NCBI RefSeq assembly: GCF_024626475.1
Contig: NZ_JANKHH010000001.1
Location: forward strand, 62,001-126,000
From: Parerythrobacter lacustris
GTDB taxonomy: Bacteria; Pseudomonadota; Alphaproteobacteria; Sphingomonadales; Sphingomonadaceae
Direction of reading: 5' to 3'
DNA length: 64,000 nucleotides
The position numbers and the translations under genes were made by a program. Under the pieces are notes generated by a model. The model was not told the origin of the DNA and did no database searches. It saw only the letters and a program-made list of their open reading frames with translations. Positions 16,217-25,077 of the stretch are shown piece after piece (the first letter of the stretch is position 1; every line of letters starts with the position of its first letter).

Positions 16217-16405
16217 GATGTTTCTCCCCGTCCCTGAACCGCGACCATCGCGGCCTTCATGTGCAGACAGAGAGCAGGGCGTTCGCCGCGCCGCACCCGG
16301 CGGAACGGAGTGGAGAAGCCGTCAGGCTTGCGGCGCAGAGGCGAATCCCCTGCGAGGATGCAGATATAGAAGGCTGCGAATGGACAAGGGGCAGGACGGG
16401 AGGGT

Positions 16406-17203
16406 TTAATCGCCAATTGATGGCTGTTGAGCCGGATCGACCGAAACGACTGCCATGATCGAGCACTCCATGATCCAGTCGCTGCTGCGCTCCTGATTCA
16501 CGGCCTCACCGACAAGGCGAAGGCGCTTGTTCGCAATGTCGTCTTCGAGGTGACGCAGTGCCTCAACCATGTCCCGAACAAGCCGGGCGAGGTAAACGTG
16601 CTTCCCCATATGAATAAGGCGGATTCTTCGTGTGCTGACGCGCGGGATCGCCTTGGCGGGTCCCGCAAATATCCAGCTGCTGCCCTTGAAGTCGCTGCCG
16701 ATAACGGCGAGAAACCAGCGGCCTGTCGGTCTGTTTTCTTCGTGCTTCATCCACGAAAGCGCCCCCCACGCCTGCCCTCGTTCTTCGACGACCTTAGCGG
16801 CTTCGCCGACCGGATGCTGCCACATGTCCCGGAGTTCCAGCGCATCTTCGACGCGGTGCCGGAAGACCCGCCGCCAGTCGGAATTCGGAAGACCGGGGAG
16901 GTTTTCGATCAGATCGGACATGCGGTGTGCGGCATCAATGATTGACCACGCATCCAGCGCCGCCTCGGCGATGTGATGATTTTCAATGGTCTCTTCGGTG
17001 CTGTCGATGAAGCATAGTTGCCGCCACAGGCGATCAATAGCGATGCCCGCCATATCTGCACTGTATCTGATGCCATCCAGAAAAATAATTTGCCGCTCTG
17101 AGACAGGCTGCGGCGGTTTCCGGAGCGGAGATTCATGGGCAACTCTGAACATGTCTGAGAATTTCGTGTTCGATCCGAACGAATACAATTCGCTTGAGGG
17201 CAT
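16406..17203 (-). CDS. hypothetical protein
   Basis: This 265-residue soluble protein has no recognised domain. It has helical segments (AEAALDAWSIIDAAHRMSDLIENLP; HVYLARLVRDMVEALRHLEDDIANKRL) and a central conserved-looking strand region (RWFLAVIGSDFKGSSWIFAGPAKAI). AGGGA precedes the ATG at about 6 bp. It is divergent from the coupling-protein operon across about 50 bp, so the two may share a control region. Confidence 0.55.
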   Translation of the reverse strand: MPSSELYSFGSNTKFSDMFRVAHESPLRKPPQPVSERQIIFLDGIRYSADMAGIAIDRLWRQLCFIDSTEETIENHHIAEAALDAWSIIDAAHRMSDLIENLPGLPNSDWRRVFRHRVEDALELRDMWQHPVGEAAKVVEERGQAWGALSWMKHEENRPTGRWFLAVIGSDFKGSSWIFAGPAKAIPRVSTRRIRLIHMGKHVYLARLVRDMVEALRHLEDDIANKRLRLVGEAVNQERSSDWIMECSIMAVVSVDPAQQPSIGD

Positions 17204-17251
17204 AACTTGGCATACTGTCCCTGATTGATACGCGAGGAGGAGGGACTCGCC

Positions 17252-17935
17252 ATGTCTCAGTGGGAATTACTCGTAACCGAAGGCCATGTCCGCGCCGCTC
17301 GCTGGCGCAAGGCGCTGCCGGTACTGCTCGGCGCAGCCATCGGCACGATTGTTCTAGGCGCGGTTTTGGCCAGATCACTGCCGGAGTCGCAGTCGTCCCA
17401 CAGGGTTTATGATGCCAAGGCCACGTTCGCGGCAGCTCAGCGCAACGCCGTTAGCGCCTTTCTTCAGAACAATGCCGAGGCGATAGCGAACCTACCGTCA
17501 CAAACCGAAGAAGCGCTGACACCTGACGACTTGCAGATGTCGCTCGTCGCTGCCCTTGAAAATCTGAACCAGAACGAAAGCCTTCCCGCCGCCGTAACCG
17601 TCGAGAACGCAGAGAATTTCTGGCAGGCCAATTGGCCTGCGAACACGATTCATGCCGTTGAAGACGGCAGAACCATTCTTGTCGGAGCTTACGTCAACGT
17701 CGCCTATCAGGTGCCGGGGTATAATGCGCCGCCCGAACTGCGGCGCAGCTTCTGGATATTCCGCAGGCCGGAAGCATCCTGGATCTGGCGCGATCGAGAC
17801 GGACCCGGCTGGACATATCAGTGTCTCGCCGTTCCGGGGGCACAGCCCTGCGGCGAAAACGCCGTTGACCCGGCGGCCATCCCGAACACGATGAGCGGGC
17901 TGTTGCCGTCGCAGGCCTTCGAGGTGCAGCCATGA
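17252..17935 (+). CDS. membrane-anchored protein of the coupling-ATPase operon (TraM/VirB8-like layout)
   Basis: The 227-residue protein has an N-terminal cytoplasmic stub, one membrane helix (KALPVLLGAAIGTIVLGAVLARSL, about 21-44) and a periplasmic domain. GGAGGAGGG stands just before the ATG at 17252, so this start is preferred over the open frame from 17225. Its stop overlaps the coupling-ATPase start (ATGA, 17932-17935), so it probably works with that ATPase at the membrane. The fold resembles conjugation proteins that join the coupling protein to the channel, but I cannot name the family. Confidence 0.6.
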   Translation: MSQWELLVTEGHVRAARWRKALPVLLGAAIGTIVLGAVLARSLPESQSSHRVYDAKATFAAAQRNAVSAFLQNNAEAIANLPSQTEEALTPDDLQMSLVAALENLNQNESLPAAVTVENAENFWQANWPANTIHAVEDGRTILVGAYVNVAYQVPGYNAPPELRRSFWIFRRPEASWIWRDRDGPGWTYQCLAVPGAQPCGENAVDPAAIPNTMSGLLPSQAFEVQP

Positions 17936-20547
17936 CCGGGCTTCCTGTCCTAGCCTATGCCATCGGCGCTATCACGCTGCTGATCTTGTTGTTGATCCCC
18001 TTCACCCGCAAGATCATCTTCGCCATTCTCAACCTAATCCCGGCCTTCGCACTGTTCGTGCTGGGTTTCGCATCGCTCGCATTGTGGAAGCCGGTTGCAT
18101 GGCTCTGCGCGCGCGTACCCGCGCTTGCTCGCATCATGGATCAGTTCGCGGCGGGCGTCGAACGCCTCGGAACACGAAAAGTTGGCTTGCCCGCTGGCGA
18201 CCGTGAGGCCGTTGCCAGAGCCATGTGGCCGGAAAACCGTTACCCCTTCCTCTACAGCGAAGTGCCGGACGACATTCGCCGCCCCTTGTGGGAGGATGGA
18301 AAGCTGATCGGCGGACAGGACATCCCATGGATGGCCGACCGCCATTTCAGTGTTGGTATGACAAGAGCCGCAGGGCAATGCGGCCTGACCGCGACGTTGA
18401 TTGCGCTTGTGGCACAGCCAGTGCTGTTCTTCCTCTGGCGCGGCGCTTCCGCTCCGCGTGAAACCGCTGCCCCTGTGCTGCTGGAGCAGTTCCCCGGCGA
18501 AGCGCCCGTCCATGTTTCGGGCTGGTCGGTCTGGCAGGATGTGGCCGCCAATTGGTTTGATGCAATAGGCGGCGGCGCGATGATGATCATCATGCTGATC
18601 ATCGCCTGGCTCCTCATCGCCATCGGGATCGGTATCGCCGTCGCGGTGATGATGATCGAGCATTGGCGTAAAAGCTCTGCTGCTCCCTATGAAATCCTCT
18701 CCAAAGACGCGCATGTGCGTTGGCCATACCGCGCCGAAGCGCGGGAAATCGCGCACACCGGCTATGTGCGTCAGGTCGGACAAGCCACGGGATACTTGCA
18801 GGGGTCGCCGCTCTTCGCCGTGGGTGAGGGGACTGGCACGTTTCGTCTGCGCGGCGACCTTGCCGCGCCGGTCAAAGGGCAGACGCTCGCGCTCGACCGG
18901 GAATCGCTGTTCCAGCATGTGCTGGTCTTTGGCGGCACGGGCGACGGCAAGACCACCGCCATCCTGAAACCCCTGCTGCGGCAGGTTCTCGAACAGCCCA
19001 ACTTCGGCGCTTACGTCACCGACGCCAAGGGCGTCCTGTGGCACGACGCGGAGAAGATCGCGACCGAGGCTGGACGGACTAAAGACGTGCTTCGCATCGG
19101 AACGGGCGCAGGCGATCTCGGGGTCAATGTCACTGCCAAACTCGCCCCCAGCCATATTGCCGCCGTGCTGCGCTCGGTGCTCAGCCAGATAGGAGGCGCG
19201 AGTGGCGACAGCTTCTGGCCGGATATGGCGGCCAATGTCATGCGCCACCTGCTGACCGTCGGGCGCGCCTATGGTGCCACGCCCGAGGGCGAGGCCGCAG
19301 CCAAACAGCTCAACCCCTACAGTCTGTGGTGGGCATATCAGGCAGCGTTGGACGAAAAGCGCCTGAAACCGGCCATCGAAGCGATCAACCGGGCAACCAC
19401 AGCCTGCCTTGCAGACATGGATGCCGCCCACAAGGCGGGCGATACCGAGGCGCACCTGCGCCATGCCGACCGCCTCTCGCTCTTCGCTGGCGCGGACATC
19501 GCTGCCACTCTTGGCTATCTGACCGAAGTCTGGCCTGACATGGCCAAGGATACCAAGACGGGGATTGTCGCCAATATCTCGCAGCTCATGGATGGTTTTG
19601 CGGGCGCTACCGTCCTGCGGGAACGGTTCATCAGCGGGCAGGACGAGCATACCGCCAGTCTCGATGCTCCGCTGAATGGCAAGATCGCCCTCATTACCCT
19701 GAATACGCTGGACGACGGCCTGCCTGCGCGGCTTGTCGCCATCCTGCTCAAAACTGTCCTCTATCGAGAGGCGCGGCTGCGCGAGGCCGCCTTGAAGAAA
19801 TCCGGCGGCAACCCGCAGGCAAACCCCTGCCTCGTCATGATGGACGAAGTTCAGGAATTGGCGACCGTTGATCCTGCGTCAGGCCTGAGCGATGCGACGT
19901 TTTGGAACGTCGCCCGTTCGACGGGTTTGGCGGGGGTATTCGCCACCCAGACCGTCGCAGCACTTACGCAGGCTATGGGCGACCGCGCCGCCGAGAACTT
20001 CATGCAACAGTCGCGCAGCAAGATATTTCTGCGCAGCGAAGATCAGGCCACGGTCTCTTATGCCTGCTGGCTGGCGGGCGAGTTCGAGCGCAACCGCGTC
20101 TTCGGCGATGGCCAGTGGGAAAGCCTGGAACAGCGTGAGCTGGTTAGCGGCTGGACGCCATTTCTGCCGCTGGGTGATGACGCAGCGCCGGAGGGCGCAG
20201 GAGGGGCGGGCGAGTATTTCAGGGCTGCTATGGGCTTCATCCGTCGTGCCAGCATCGGCACCGCCACCGCCCAGCCGACCTACGCGCCGGACATGCGTTT
20301 CGTGCCAGAGGCGACAGATCAGGCCACCCAGCTTGCGGCGCTCGGTGCCCGGCAGCAGGCGGCGTGGCGGCAGGAGGATTTGGACAGGCGCTACCGGACT
20401 GAGGGCAACGCCATGTCGCCCGCGCTTACTCCGGCTGATTTCATTGCGATGGGGCGTTGGCACGCATACGCTCATGTACAACGCGCCGGATTGGCGCGGC
20501 AGGATGTGGTGGCGCTGAAACATGACTTCGACCAGATTACTGTTTGA
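17932..20547 (+). CDS. type IV coupling ATPase (VirD4/TraG/TraD-like)
   Basis: Coupling proteins bring the relaxase-DNA complex to a conjugation channel and pump DNA. The 871-residue protein has hydrophobic segments near 5-22, 30-52, 150-170 and 210-242, then a RecA-like motor with Walker A GGTGDGKTT (334-342) and Walker B LVMMDEVQE (about 632-640). The QSRSKIFLRSEDQATVSYACWLAGEF region is typical of the family's C-terminal motor. It forms an operon with the upstream membrane protein and the two downstream genes. No VirB-type channel genes are present, so a helper would supply the pore. Confidence 0.92.
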   Translation: MTGLPVLAYAIGAITLLILLLIPFTRKIIFAILNLIPAFALFVLGFASLALWKPVAWLCARVPALARIMDQFAAGVERLGTRKVGLPAGDREAVARAMWPENRYPFLYSEVPDDIRRPLWEDGKLIGGQDIPWMADRHFSVGMTRAAGQCGLTATLIALVAQPVLFFLWRGASAPRETAAPVLLEQFPGEAPVHVSGWSVWQDVAANWFDAIGGGAMMIIMLIIAWLLIAIGIGIAVAVMMIEHWRKSSAAPYEILSKDAHVRWPYRAEAREIAHTGYVRQVGQATGYLQGSPLFAVGEGTGTFRLRGDLAAPVKGQTLALDRESLFQHVLVFGGTGDGKTTAILKPLLRQVLEQPNFGAYVTDAKGVLWHDAEKIATEAGRTKDVLRIGTGAGDLGVNVTAKLAPSHIAAVLRSVLSQIGGASGDSFWPDMAANVMRHLLTVGRAYGATPEGEAAAKQLNPYSLWWAYQAALDEKRLKPAIEAINRATTACLADMDAAHKAGDTEAHLRHADRLSLFAGADIAATLGYLTEVWPDMAKDTKTGIVANISQLMDGFAGATVLRERFISGQDEHTASLDAPLNGKIALITLNTLDDGLPARLVAILLKTVLYREARLREAALKKSGGNPQANPCLVMMDEVQELATVDPASGLSDATFWNVARSTGLAGVFATQTVAALTQAMGDRAAENFMQQSRSKIFLRSEDQATVSYACWLAGEFERNRVFGDGQWESLEQRELVSGWTPFLPLGDDAAPEGAGGAGEYFRAAMGFIRRASIGTATAQPTYAPDMRFVPEATDQATQLAALGARQQAAWRQEDLDRRYRTEGNAMSPALTPADFIAMGRWHAYAHVQRAGLARQDVVALKHDFDQITV

Positions 20548-21109
20548 TGTGAGCGGGCTGGACTTGGTGGACGCGATCCAAGGGATTGGATGGCGACTCG
20601 ACCCTGTCAGACGAGAAGCAGAAGGCTCCGATGAGGACGTCGTTGAGATTGCAGTTCAGAACGCAGATAAGGTGGTTTTCGCGCAGGAAACGGCGGCCAC
20701 TATCTCTGAAATTGCCAAAGTCGATAAAAACGAGGCGACCGCATGGGCGCTAGAGAATTTCCATATCCTTCTGGTCGCCTTGCTGCGGACAATGCTGAGC
20801 CAGAATTATAAGGGCAAGATCACTATGAATCCAAAGAGAAATCAAATTCGAGGATTTCTCAGAGTTGATATTTTGGATGATTTAAAGCAATATGAAACGA
20901 TGAAGAAGAAAATAGAAAACATTGAAGGAACAGAAAGCTCCATTCGTCGTGGAACAAAGTCCGTCATGAACGACACCCTTACTCCGTTATTTACACATTT
21001 GTCCGCTGGAATTTCTAAGATTGGCAAAAAGAGCGATAAAGAATTTTCCGATATTAAAGGTATTCTAAAGGAAATAAGATCCGACCTTAAGGGTATGAGG
21101 GCGAAGTAG
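20522..21109 (+). CDS. hypothetical protein, coiled, AT-rich 3' part
   Basis: The 195-residue protein overlaps the coupling-ATPase 3' end by 26 bp. Its second half is lysine-rich and helical (DDLKQYETMKKKIENIEGTESS...KSDKEFSDIKGILKEIRSDLKGMRAK). From about 20800 the DNA is much more AT-rich than its neighbours, which suggests a separate origin. I do not recognise a family. Its place between the coupling ATPase and an OmpA-like gene hints at a transfer or defence accessory, without proof. Confidence 0.6.
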   Translation: MTSTRLLFDVSGLDLVDAIQGIGWRLDPVRREAEGSDEDVVEIAVQNADKVVFAQETAATISEIAKVDKNEATAWALENFHILLVALLRTMLSQNYKGKITMNPKRNQIRGFLRVDILDDLKQYETMKKKIENIEGTESSIRRGTKSVMNDTLTPLFTHLSAGISKIGKKSDKEFSDIKGILKEIRSDLKGMRAK

Positions 21110-21115
21110 GCTGAT

Positions 21116-21772
21116 ATGGCGACGAGACCTCCGCCTCCGCCTCCGGGTCACGACCGGATAGGGCAAGAAGGTCTTGACTACCTGACCATTAAGGACGGCC
21201 AGCTCTATTGGCACGGCGCGAAGCTTGAGACGGAAGCCAAAATCCGCCTCTCAGCCCAACAGGGGATTGGAGCCGCTATCATCGCGGCCGCAGCAGTTGT
21301 TGGGGCACTTGCCGCCAGCGTCAGCGCCTGGGCAACACTAGCAGCGCTTGAACTTGAAGAATCCCGACACATTCAGTCGCCCGCTGAGACACCTTCCCCG
21401 CTGAAGGTTGCTGTCTTTCCGGCCTATTTTGACAGCGGCGTTTCGATCCCCAAAACAGAGTCAGGGTCAAGCCTGGCCAATGCCTTTCGAGTGTTGATGG
21501 ACAACCCTCAAGCCACAGCAGTTATCCGCTCATATACCGATGGTACCGGCTCCGCCGATCTGAACGAGCGTCTCGCGGAGGCGCGAGCGGCGAACGTCCG
21601 GCAATTCCTGACCAGCCGCTCCATTGCCCCCAACCGAGTCACCTTGGCGCCGCCTGTTGCGGCAGATAGTCCATATGCCGACAATGCCACATCGGCGGGT
21701 CGCGCGCAGAACCGCAGGGTGGAGATCGAGATCGTTGCTGTCCCGCAACCGGCATCCGATCCAGCAAGCTGA
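21116..21772 (+). CDS. membrane-anchored OmpA-like peptidoglycan-binding protein
   Basis: The protein has 218 residues: a short cytoplasmic N-terminus, one membrane helix (IGAAIIAAAAVVGALAASVSAWATL, about 48-72) and a periplasmic OmpA-like domain (about 95-212) with FDSGVSIPK, SYTDGTGSADLNERLAEARAANVRQFL and NRRVEIEIV, the usual peptidoglycan-contact pattern. MotB-like anchoring beside the coupling ATPase suggests that it fixes the transfer apparatus to the cell wall. Similar membrane-OmpA proteins also occur in Zorya defence (ZorB), but no ZorA-like partner was seen here. Confidence 0.8.
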   Translation: MATRPPPPPPGHDRIGQEGLDYLTIKDGQLYWHGAKLETEAKIRLSAQQGIGAAIIAAAAVVGALAASVSAWATLAALELEESRHIQSPAETPSPLKVAVFPAYFDSGVSIPKTESGSSLANAFRVLMDNPQATAVIRSYTDGTGSADLNERLAEARAANVRQFLTSRSIAPNRVTLAPPVAADSPYADNATSAGRAQNRRVEIEIVAVPQPASDPAS

Positions 21773-22289
21773 TCCGCCACACCCATACCAGCAGAAGTAT
21801 CTTTCTGCTCCGTCGAACCGAATCGTGGTATAATGTCGCAACGCGATGCAGCACCGCTGCATCAGTCCGAGGCGCGTCAGGCCATTGGACTGACGCGCCG
21901 ATTCCATGATATGATAATATCAGGTGATGCAAGCCATGCGCGGTAACACCGCGCGGCTTGGCAAGGGGTTATTTCATCCCCGTTGCATCCCCAGACCAAG
22001 GAGAGCCTTCGTGCCCTCCTGTGGAACCTCCAGAGCAGGGGACTTCCCTCCCCATGCACCCTGGACGGGTCGCTGCCATCCCGCGAAGGCGGGCATGACA
22101 TCGACCTCGCCAAAGGAGATTTCATTCTCCCTTGGAACCCATGACCGCTGTTCGCCAGCGGCTTCGACCAAAGAGCCTTCGTGCCCTTTGGAAACCAGAC
22201 CGGGGATTGCGAACCCCGGCCCCCCGGCAGGCATTTCAGCCTGCACCGACCAAGGCGGACCCTTGGAACCCTTCATTACAGGAGGGTGG
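21773..22289 (+). other. candidate origin of transfer: run of tandem hairpins
   Basis: There is no convincing gene in these 517 bp. Perfect inverted repeats follow one another: GATGCAG/CTGCATC (21845-21863), GGCGCGTCAG/CTGACGCGCC (21871-21899), TGATAT/ATATCA (21907-21922), AAGCC..GCGCGG/CCGCGC..GGCTT (21931-21959) and GGGG/CCCC near 21965-21981. A second series to about 22285 repeats a CCAAxG...CxTTGG(AACC) theme with CCCGC/GCGGG, CCGGGG/CCCCGG and GCAGGC/GCCTGC hairpins between. The position directly before mobC and the relaxase is where MOBP elements carry oriT. The nick site cannot be fixed from sequence. Confidence 0.5.
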
Positions 22290-22682
22290 GTGGCAAGCGG
22301 AACGGACAAGCGGCAACGGACACTGACCGTCACGGTACGCGTGACCGATGACGAGCGCCGTAACCTTGAAGAATTATCCTCCCGTGCCGGTTTGGCCATG
22401 GGCGCTTTCGTGCGGGCAGCCGCACTGAAAGACCCCGGCGTCCGCGCCCGCCGGAGGCCTCCCGTCGATCACGTCGCCATACGCCAGCTCTTGGGGGAGC
22501 TGGGTCGCGTCGGGAACAACCTCAATCAGATCGCCCGTTCCTTAAACACCGGGGAGGACATCGACCTTCCCGAGCTGCGTGAGGCGCTGGCGTCCTATCT
22601 TCCCCTGCGCGACGCGATATTCGTGGCGCTCGGCAAGGAGCCATCCGGTGATCATCAAGGGCGCAAGCCGAGCGGCACCTAA
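22290..22682 (+). CDS. MobC-like plasmid mobilization relaxosome protein
   Basis: MobC proteins help the relaxase melt and bind oriT. The 130-residue protein has a ribbon-helix-helix-like N-terminus (TLTVTVRVTDDERRNLEELSSRAGLAMGAFVRAAAL) and the characteristic LLGELGRVGNNLNQIARSLN segment near residue 70. I chose the GTG at 22290 because GGAGGG lies just upstream and the frame before it (from 21924) runs through the hairpin array without domain character. It overlaps the relaxase start by 35 bp, a typical mobC-mobA arrangement. Confidence 0.85.
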   Translation: MASGTDKRQRTLTVTVRVTDDERRNLEELSSRAGLAMGAFVRAAALKDPGVRARRRPPVDHVAIRQLLGELGRVGNNLNQIARSLNTGEDIDLPELREALASYLPLRDAIFVALGKEPSGDHQGRKPSGT

Positions 22683-24075
22683 CCAGCTAGGTCGCCACCT
22701 GGCTCGCACGGACACCAATGAGCGCGTCCGTATCCTGCAACTGGAATCCCCGGCGTCCTCGCCAACCGAAGCGTTCGAGGACTGGCAGACCCTCGCCGAA
22801 GGCACCCGAGGCCGAAAAGGCCTCTATCACGCCAACATTGACCCCGCTGCCAAATACCAGATGACCGAGGAGCAGTGGTTCCGTGCCGTGGACGTACTGG
22901 AGGAGGAACTTGGTTTCACCGGCCAGCCCCGCGCGGTGGTGATGCACGAAAAGAACGGGCGCGAGCACATCCATGTCGTTTGGGCGCGTACTGACATCGA
23001 CACCATGACCCTCAAGAGTGATGGTCATAATTTTCTGGCACATGAGCGCGCCAGCCTCCGTTTAGAGCTGGAGTTTGGCCATGAGCACGTTCCCGGCAAA
23101 CATGCGAAGCGCGACCGGGACGCCCAGCCCGACATGCCCACCGCCGAGATCCGACACGATGAATGGCAACAGGCCGAGCGGGGGGAGTTTGATCATCGCG
23201 CCCGCAAAGACGAGATCAGGAGCCTGTTTGAAGCATCGGACAGCGGTTCTGCCTTCAAGGCGGCACTGGAAGATGCAGGGTATGTGCTGGCGCGTGGCGA
23301 CCGTCGCGACTTCGTGCTGCTGGATGCCGACGCCAAAGTGCATAGCCTTGGCCGCCAGCTTCCCGGCATTGGCGCAAAAGACCTGCGCGCCTTCATGGCC
23401 GACATCGACGCCGAGAGCCTTCCTACAGTAAAGGAGGCGCGCGCAGCCGTGCGAGAGGCAATCCTCGCAACCGAGCCGGTGTCCGATAAGCCAGCTCTCG
23501 ACGCGCCACCACAGCACTCGGAAGGTGACCGCAAACAGATCGAGGCACTGCGCCAAGCCATCATCGAGCGCCACGGCACCGAGCTGAAAGAGCAGGAACA
23601 GCGCCATGCCCGCGAGGTCGAAACCCTGCAGGAAAACCAGCAGGCCGCAGCAGACAAGGCCATCGACACCTTCGCCCGCGAACAGGCGGCGCGCGCGATC
23701 AAGGAACGCCCGCAGGAGCCGGGCGGCGTCGAGCGGTTGTGGCGCTCAATCCGCGAGGCAGTGAACGAGGAAGCCCGCGTCCAGCGTATCGCCGATGAAG
23801 CTGCCCGCGCTGCCGATTTTGATAATCGCCGCAATGATGAAGTTCATATCATGGTGAGCGACCTTAATTCCGCCCAGCGTGTCGAAATCGACGCCCTGAT
23901 TGATCGACAGGGCAGGGAGCGCGCTGCGCTGCTGGCCGAACAGGAGCGTGACCTCAAGCGCCGCGTCGAGGACGACGAACGGGCGCGCCAGCTTGTCCGC
24001 GAATACGAACAGCGCCGTCAGGAGGCCGAAGCACAGCAACGCGAAGGACCGGAGCGCGATCCCCGCGCACGCTGA
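22648..24075 (+). CDS. MOBP-type relaxase/mobilization nuclease (VirD2/MobA-like)
   Basis: Relaxases nick oriT and stay covalently attached to the transferred strand. The 475-residue protein starts VIIKGASRAAPNQLGRHLAR, the usual relaxase N-terminus, and has the metal-binding HxH in GREHIHVVWART (His107 and His109) with preceding AVVMHEKNGR. The C-terminal half (about 250-475) is a long charged coiled coil. The GTG at 22648 has AAGGAG 7 bp upstream; the open frame from 22579 only adds out-of-frame mobC sequence. The catalytic Tyr is not assigned with certainty. Confidence 0.88.
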   Translation: MIIKGASRAAPNQLGRHLARTDTNERVRILQLESPASSPTEAFEDWQTLAEGTRGRKGLYHANIDPAAKYQMTEEQWFRAVDVLEEELGFTGQPRAVVMHEKNGREHIHVVWARTDIDTMTLKSDGHNFLAHERASLRLELEFGHEHVPGKHAKRDRDAQPDMPTAEIRHDEWQQAERGEFDHRARKDEIRSLFEASDSGSAFKAALEDAGYVLARGDRRDFVLLDADAKVHSLGRQLPGIGAKDLRAFMADIDAESLPTVKEARAAVREAILATEPVSDKPALDAPPQHSEGDRKQIEALRQAIIERHGTELKEQEQRHAREVETLQENQQAAADKAIDTFAREQAARAIKERPQEPGGVERLWRSIREAVNEEARVQRIADEAARAADFDNRRNDEVHIMVSDLNSAQRVEIDALIDRQGRERAALLAEQERDLKRRVEDDERARQLVREYEQRRQEAEAQQREGPERDPRAR

Positions 24076-24134
24076 CGGGCTCGCGCTTCCTGCAATCAGA
24101 ACCGAGCCTGCTGCTACGGCAGATTGCCCGCCTC

Positions 24135-24467
24135 GTGCCCACTACCGGCAAGATAGTGTCGCGTTTCATTCGCAAGGTGGCGCTTGCGACAATCCCTAAA
24201 CTGGTTTCGCGCTTCATGGCGGTTGCGCGCCCGTCGCCGAAGTTCAAACCCAGCACGGACTGCGATAGCGGCAGCGAAGTGACATCCCGCTTTTTGTCGG
24301 ATTCGACTGCCCCATCCGAAGGGGGTGATAGACCTGCGGATTTCGGGTCGATGTTTCTGGCGCCTCCGCTGGCGCCCCGTCCAAAACCATCGCCACGGGT
24401 TGCGCGCCGCCGCTTGCGGGCGAGATTCCGCGCCCGGAATTTCCTGCGGCCTCCATGGCTGCGCTGA
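24135..24467 (+). CDS. doubtful small ORF in the relaxase-DUF2958 gap
   Basis: The gap 24076-24672 (597 bp) has no secure gene. A GTG-started frame (110 residues; VSRFIRKVALATIPKLVSRFMAVARP...) is basic with an Arg/Pro-rich tail. The same frame is open upstream into the relaxase 3' end, so it could be a decayed relaxase extension after a frameshift. No RBS is evident. The last 200 bp before DUF2958 look like a leader or promoter region, ending in AGGAGGA before that gene. Confidence 0.22.
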   Translation: MPTTGKIVSRFIRKVALATIPKLVSRFMAVARPSPKFKPSTDCDSGSEVTSRFLSDSTAPSEGGDRPADFGSMFLAPPLAPRPKPSPRVARRRLRARFRARNFLRPPWLR

Positions 24468-24672
24468 ACGGTGATCGTGACCGTTTTCCTCCCCCGTGTT
24501 GCCCCTTGGTTCATCGTCGGACTGTTGCCGGAGCCGTGCGCTCACGGCGATCAACAGGAAGCCTCGGCTCCCCCTGAAGGTGCCCCCAATTTTCCTGTGT
24601 GACGCCGCGCCCAGCCCCGGCCTGCCTGTCCTCATCCCTTCGGGGATCAACACAAAACAGGAGGACGAACCG

Positions 24673-25077
24673 ATGAAACTCATCACCCAAGATCAGCGCG
24701 AGCGGATGCTCGCCAACGGAAAGGCCAACGCAGATCGCTGCGGCGGCATCGACTTCAAGCCCGTGGTCAAGCTCTTCGCGCCAGACTTCAATGCGACCTG
24801 GCTGCTGACCGAACTCGACCCGGAAAACGAAGACATGGCCTTCGGTCTCTGCGACCTCGGCGAACCCGAGCTGGGCTGGGTGTCACTGCCGGACTTGGCC
24901 GATCTGCGCGGCCCGTTCGGTTTGCCGATCGAGCGCGACCGCCACTTTGGCGGCGATTATCCGCTGTCGGTTTACGCCAGAGCGGCGCGCCGTACCGGCT
25001 GCATCGTTACCGATGACCGCTGCCTTGAGGGTGCCAAGGCTCACCTCGACGCTGAGCGTCAGGAAGCTGTGGCATGA
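24673..25077 (+). CDS. DUF2958 domain protein
   Basis: The 134-residue protein matches the DUF2958 family common on conjugative and mobilizable elements of alphaproteobacteria: LITQDQRERMLANGKAN at the N-terminus, VVKLFAPDFNATWLLTELDPENEDMAFGLCDLGEPELGWVSLPDLADLR in the centre and YPLSVYARAAR near the end. Its function is unknown. The ATG at 24673 follows AGGAGGACGAACC; the frame upstream is leader sequence. It overlaps the next gene by ATGA (25074-25077), so the two are translationally coupled. Confidence 0.87.
   Translation: MKLITQDQRERMLANGKANADRCGGIDFKPVVKLFAPDFNATWLLTELDPENEDMAFGLCDLGEPELGWVSLPDLADLRGPFGLPIERDRHFGGDYPLSVYARAARRTGCIVTDDRCLEGAKAHLDAERQEAVA

Noticed and set aside
21116-21772. 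ZorB component of a Zorya defence system
   Set aside because: The membrane-OmpA layout fits, but there is no ZorA-like proton-channel partner and no ZorC/D/E gene nearby; the neighbours are conjugation genes.
21845-22285. CRISPR array
   Set aside because: The repeats are imperfect hairpins of varying length with no constant repeat-spacer period and no cas genes in the window.
21924-22289. N-terminal extension of the MobC-like protein
   Set aside because: The frame is open but runs through the hairpin array without domain character. The GTG at 22290 has a good RBS and gives a normal MobC length.
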